Source of the DNA: Sialis fuliginosa | Taxonomy: Eukaryota; Arthropoda; Insecta; Megaloptera; Sialidae | Assembly (NCBI GenBank): GCA_961205875.1 | Contig: OY540814.1 | Coordinates: 9,592,993 to 9,656,992, forward strand | Reading direction: 5' to 3' | DNA: 64,000 nt | Part shown: one piece after another, positions 60,480-64,000 of the stretch | Layout of the letters: each line of letters begins with the position of its first letter | How positions within the stretch are numbered: the stretch's first letter is position 1 | The notes under the pieces: generated by a model | Seen by the model: the letters and a program-made list of their open reading frames with translations, nothing else | The model's database searches: none | Told to the model about the DNA's origin: nothing | Position numbers and translations under genes: made by a program

Positions 60480-63300
60480 ACGGTACTTATATTATTTTTC
60501 TGCATTTTAGACTAAATCAAAGGATGTATTCGCCACCTTAAAACATTACACCTAGATCGGATTTGAATACTAGAATTTTTAAAACCTGATATTTTAAAAA
60601 TAGTATGTTGAAAAGATAATAAATAAATCATATAACATGCAAGATAAAGAAGTTTTTTAATTAAAAAATCTCTTATTTTAGGATTTATTAAAGACAATAC
60701 CCTCTTACGAGAAATTTGGTAAAAAAATATTAACCGTATAACATATTTTTCATATATAGCACCAGTGTTGAACGGGGTATCTAATTATATTTTCTTTGTA
60801 ATTAATAAGAACAGTGAAAATTGAATTTACTAAAACACAGTTATTGGAACTGACCGTACAACGAAAACATATTGTTTTCTACTTATCGAGTATGTGCTAA
60901 AACATGAATAAATGACATACAAAAGTGAAGATACCCCGTTTAAAGTATTTACAAGCTACCATTCAACTTCTTTATAATATCGGACATAAAAATTTCATGT
61001 TTAAACATAATAACTTATGAAAGAAGTACAATTGATTTAATACACACATTTCAATGTTACTATGTATCAAAAAAAAAAAAAACAACGGTCATACATAGCA
61101 TAAATAATGTGTACATGGAACTAAATACAACCTAGCCATGATATGTAAAATGTACAAAAAAGTATACATTTTTAAAATTAATTCGAACATACATATATGT
61201 AAATGTAAACTGAAATGTATGTATATTTAATTAAAATATATTATATAGGTACTGTTTGCCTTTGGTTACATAATGTATACAGTATACATAAATTGGTACA
61301 AAAACATATAGGTATATAATGTAATCAATAATTGTCAAAATGTAACAATAATATTTATACACACACGAATTGTAAACAATCACACATGTATTATTTAGGC
61401 AGGCTTTTGTATGACTCACTCAAACCAACTGTTTACAAAATAAATGAAAAGTAAGGAACATACAGTCTATTATGTAAAATAACTTTATAAAAATGATGAG
61501 TTCATACATACAAATTAGTTGGCCTAAAAAAATTTGTTGCGAACTAGATTTAAACATTTTTGTACTATTATGTAAATAACCATAATTAAATATTACCGAT
61601 GCTAAATACAAACAGCTCCGCACAAAACCAATGTTAATTAGGGTACAATCAAATTGCTGAAACTGAAATATGATGTAGTTCGTGACTAGCTCATCAAAAG
61701 CTACCATGAGTGCAGGTTCTGAAAATGACTAGTTTTTTTTAGTTATTCAGGGTCATAGGTTAAGAATTCAAATATCTGCTGATCATGTTTGTACATTATT
61801 TTTTTAATCAATAAGATAAATGCAGATCTTCACGAAATTTTATCATTTTTATGTTTGTGTCTGTAGAGGAAGTTATGAAATGCCTATATGATTTAATTAT
61901 TGTAGAATATATGGGAAATTTGGCCAGTAAGTCACAAACTGAATCGTACTTCAGTTTCAGATAATTTAACTGTATCCTCATTTTCTTAGCTATTTAAATT
62001 CTTTACCTTTGTTTTTTTTATCGGTAAATCACGAATTATATTATTCTACAGTTTTAAGTTTTAACCAACTTTACTGTACTCTTATTTACATTGGTTTTTT
62101 GAGGGGTCCATAAGTATGTTTTATATTTTTAACTTTTTATTTTACAGTGAATAGAGAATAAAAAGCATTAACTAATGGTAGGTATAATCAAAATACAGAT
62201 TGATTAAAAAAACTGGTTGATTACGTAATATCTCGAAAGTTCGACGTATTTTTTTGTAGACAACATTTTTTTATAAAGTTAATATTTTACGTTGTAGAAT
62301 CAATGTTCCTTACTTTTTATTTATCTTGTATATTTTGCGAGGTTCTGTGTTTTTAGTACAGTTTTATCTAACAGCTTGTGTCTACAAAGAATACTACCTT
62401 TACGACAGTTTTTATTTCATGTAACTCCCTTCTCTTTACCTTATGCACACATTTTATAAAATGAAAGTGTAAAAAAAGATTTCGATAAAATATTTGGCAT
62501 TTTTACATAGAAATATAATATCAAAAGCAATAATTTTGATCATAAAATGAGCATTAATTTTATTAGCCCACTTGTTCGAAAATACACGTTAACGATTACA
62601 AAAAACAAAAATAATTCCTGAGGCTTTCGTAACCCCATAGAAATAACAGTAAACATATATACAGCTGTAAAGACTCAATGAGATACATTCCATTATTTTT
62701 TATACAACAAATCAGAACCAGCGATCTTATACGTCGTATAGTAGTGCTTCGTCGCATCTGTAATTTTTTACTGTCAGAAACATTACCTCACACTTTGTTT
62801 TACAGCGTTGCTATAAAAGAAGACCTGTTTATCTTGTTTACCTAATCTGATTCCGTTTTATGAGTGACACCAAATAAAACGATTGAGCCGCATGCGTGTA
62901 TGGAGGTGTCTGAAAATACCCCCTCCCTCACTCCACTAAAAATGTATGTATCTGGTATCGACAGGTGATCCTCAATCAATATAATGAGATATGGTACGCA
63001 GTAATTAACTATAGCTCATGTTTAATTGATTAGCTAATGTCTCTTACACGTGCGAGTACTGAAGAGTGAATATATATGTATGTACATAGGTAACATATAT
63101 AGTGACTATATAACTGTGATCTTAGTCATTTTTCTCCGGTCATAATATACCAATATTAGTGCAAAATACTGGAATTTCAGTATTTATAATTAGTATTAAA
63201 ATACATATAGGTGTATGTATACAATCAGGGCCACATACGAACTTCACCTCGATTTGATTTCTCGGGGAATTTTTTTTTGTTAGGAAGTTATGATTTACTT
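60480..63300. other. AT-rich DNA, nothing recognised
   Basis: A balanced non-repetitive stretch at 62640-62990 might be regulatory. Small minus-strand frames at 61231-61707 are unsupported. Confidence 0.4.
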
Positions 63301-63360
63301 TCTTATTTTCTTATCTTTAAGTTACTACTGGAAAAACCGAGAAACAGTGGTTTCTTAGAC

Positions 63361-63511
63361 ACTTAAACTAAAAATATACACCTTAACCACAATAAAACAA
63401 TGTTTACAGTTCCAGACTGTTAGGCTCCTGATGAGGACTTCTTGTGAAGTCGAAACACGTGTCGAGTGACATTGTTTTATTGTGGTTAAGGTGTATATTT
63501 TTAGTTTAAGT
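63361..63511 (+). mobile_element. Foldback hammerhead satellite (retrozyme-like)
   Basis: Perfect 42-bp inverted arms (63361-63402 and 63470-63511; box TTATTGTGGTTAAGGTGTAT then ATTTTTAGTTTAAG) enclose a 67-nt loop that contains a whole hammerhead. A left flank with GGAAAAACCGAGAAACAGTG (63310-63357) is shared, in reverse, with 6259-6300, so the family is longer than the foldback. There is no coding capacity. Short non-coding elements with type I hammerheads, probably moved by Penelope-like enzymes, are known in animals as retrozymes. Assigning this copy to them is inference. Confidence 0.65.
63416..63474 (+). ncRNA. Hammerhead ribozyme, type I
   Basis: Core CTGATGA (63428-63434), one unpaired G, stem II GACTTC/GAAGTC with loop TTGT (63436-63451), GAA (63452-63454), stem III ACACGTGT (63455-63462), cleavage base C at 63463 (GUC triplet). 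Stem I is CTC/GAG, then a GG bulge, then TGTTA/TGACA with one G-T pair. All conserved core bases are present. Only the extra purine before stem II is unusual, and it is shared with the Penelope copies. Confidence 0.75.
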
Positions 63512-64000
63512 ATCTTTAAGTTGATATGAACAAATAATCAAAATTCGTTCTTGGATCAGTAATGAATGCTATTAAATAGTTAATGATTTTTTAGAGCTTA
63601 TTTAAGACATAATAATATACAAATTTATATAAAATATTAAATAATACTAAATACAGAGTGGCGCCATTTGTTGGATTATTTCTTCCTTAAAATATAAGAG
63701 AATTCGAACGAGACCTAGACCTTTTAAATATTGATGCGATGAGACTAACCAAAACCTAGTTTCGTTTCGTTAACAAACAAACAAATAAGTTTACAGTTCA
63801 AATACATAACCAGTATTTTGAATAACACGCAGTTCAAAAAGAAACCAACAGATGACCCACCTTTTAGTTTGAATAATATTTAAAGAACTATGTTCATATT
63901 ACAGTAAAAAATATGTATTTACAATGATACCAAATATGACCTTTGTTGTTATTAAAAATATACTCCTTAAAAATTCATTTGAATTTTCAATTTACCTTAT
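63512..64000. other. AT-rich DNA to the window end
   Basis: A compositionally balanced stretch at 63650-63770 has no frame or repeat signature. Confidence 0.45.

Overview
The window is AT-rich, intron- and repeat-dominated animal DNA, and the repeat content points to an insect. It shows Helitron ends, mariner, Tigger, hAT and TTAA-type MITEs, RTE/CR1-like LINE tails and a Penelope-like element. The LINE tails, the Helitron 3' ends and the gtaggtacctac motifs are of a kind I associate with Lepidoptera or Hemiptera; I cannot fix the species. No complete host protein gene, tRNA or rRNA is visible. Apart from the Penelope-like reading frames, most open frames here are chance AT-rich frames or lie inside repeats.

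The main object is at 34.5-42.4 kb: two full-length, near-identical copies of one Penelope-like retroelement (reverse transcriptase plus GIY-YIG endonuclease), lying head to head in 3837-bp inverted arms around a 96-bp spacer. The whole structure sits between two copies of a 14-bp target duplication, so it looks like one insertion event. The plus copy has an intact 907-codon frame; the minus copy is stopped once just before its catalytic YVDD. Each copy has direct pseudo-LTRs with a 3423-bp period. Each of the four pseudo-LTRs carries a hammerhead-ribozyme-like fold.

A second hammerhead system is scattered through the window. At 63.36-63.51 kb a full hammerhead core sits in the 67-nt loop of a perfect 42-bp foldback. 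Decayed relatives lie near 6.2, 32.1 and 50.9 kb. Their shared box resembles a box in the Penelope pseudo-LTR. Together they look like a family of short hammerhead satellites (animal retrozyme type) alongside a possible autonomous partner.

Region by region: 0-5.5 kb holds a duplicated LINE tail and one CpG-rich patch. 5.5-7.8 kb holds an unclassified repeat, a hammerhead relic, a CpG-rich patch and a MITE nested in a MITE. 9.4-12.1 kb holds an interspersed repeat and a Tigger derivative. 17.0-18.1 kb stacks a LINE/SINE tail, a minisatellite, a repeat fragment and a short retroposon with a 15-bp duplication. 21-28.3 kb holds a TTAA MITE, hAT MITEs, an element with many subterminal motifs, a Helitron-like copy and a hAT nested in a foldback. 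43.5-45.2 kb has a Helitron next to a mariner-like element. 50.2-50.8 kb is a TIR element. 53.4-53.7 kb is a possible host first exon. 54.2-56.9 kb has a Helitron and a solo-LTR candidate. 57.6-58.0 kb is a TTAA element. The rest is AT-rich sequence in which I see nothing specific.
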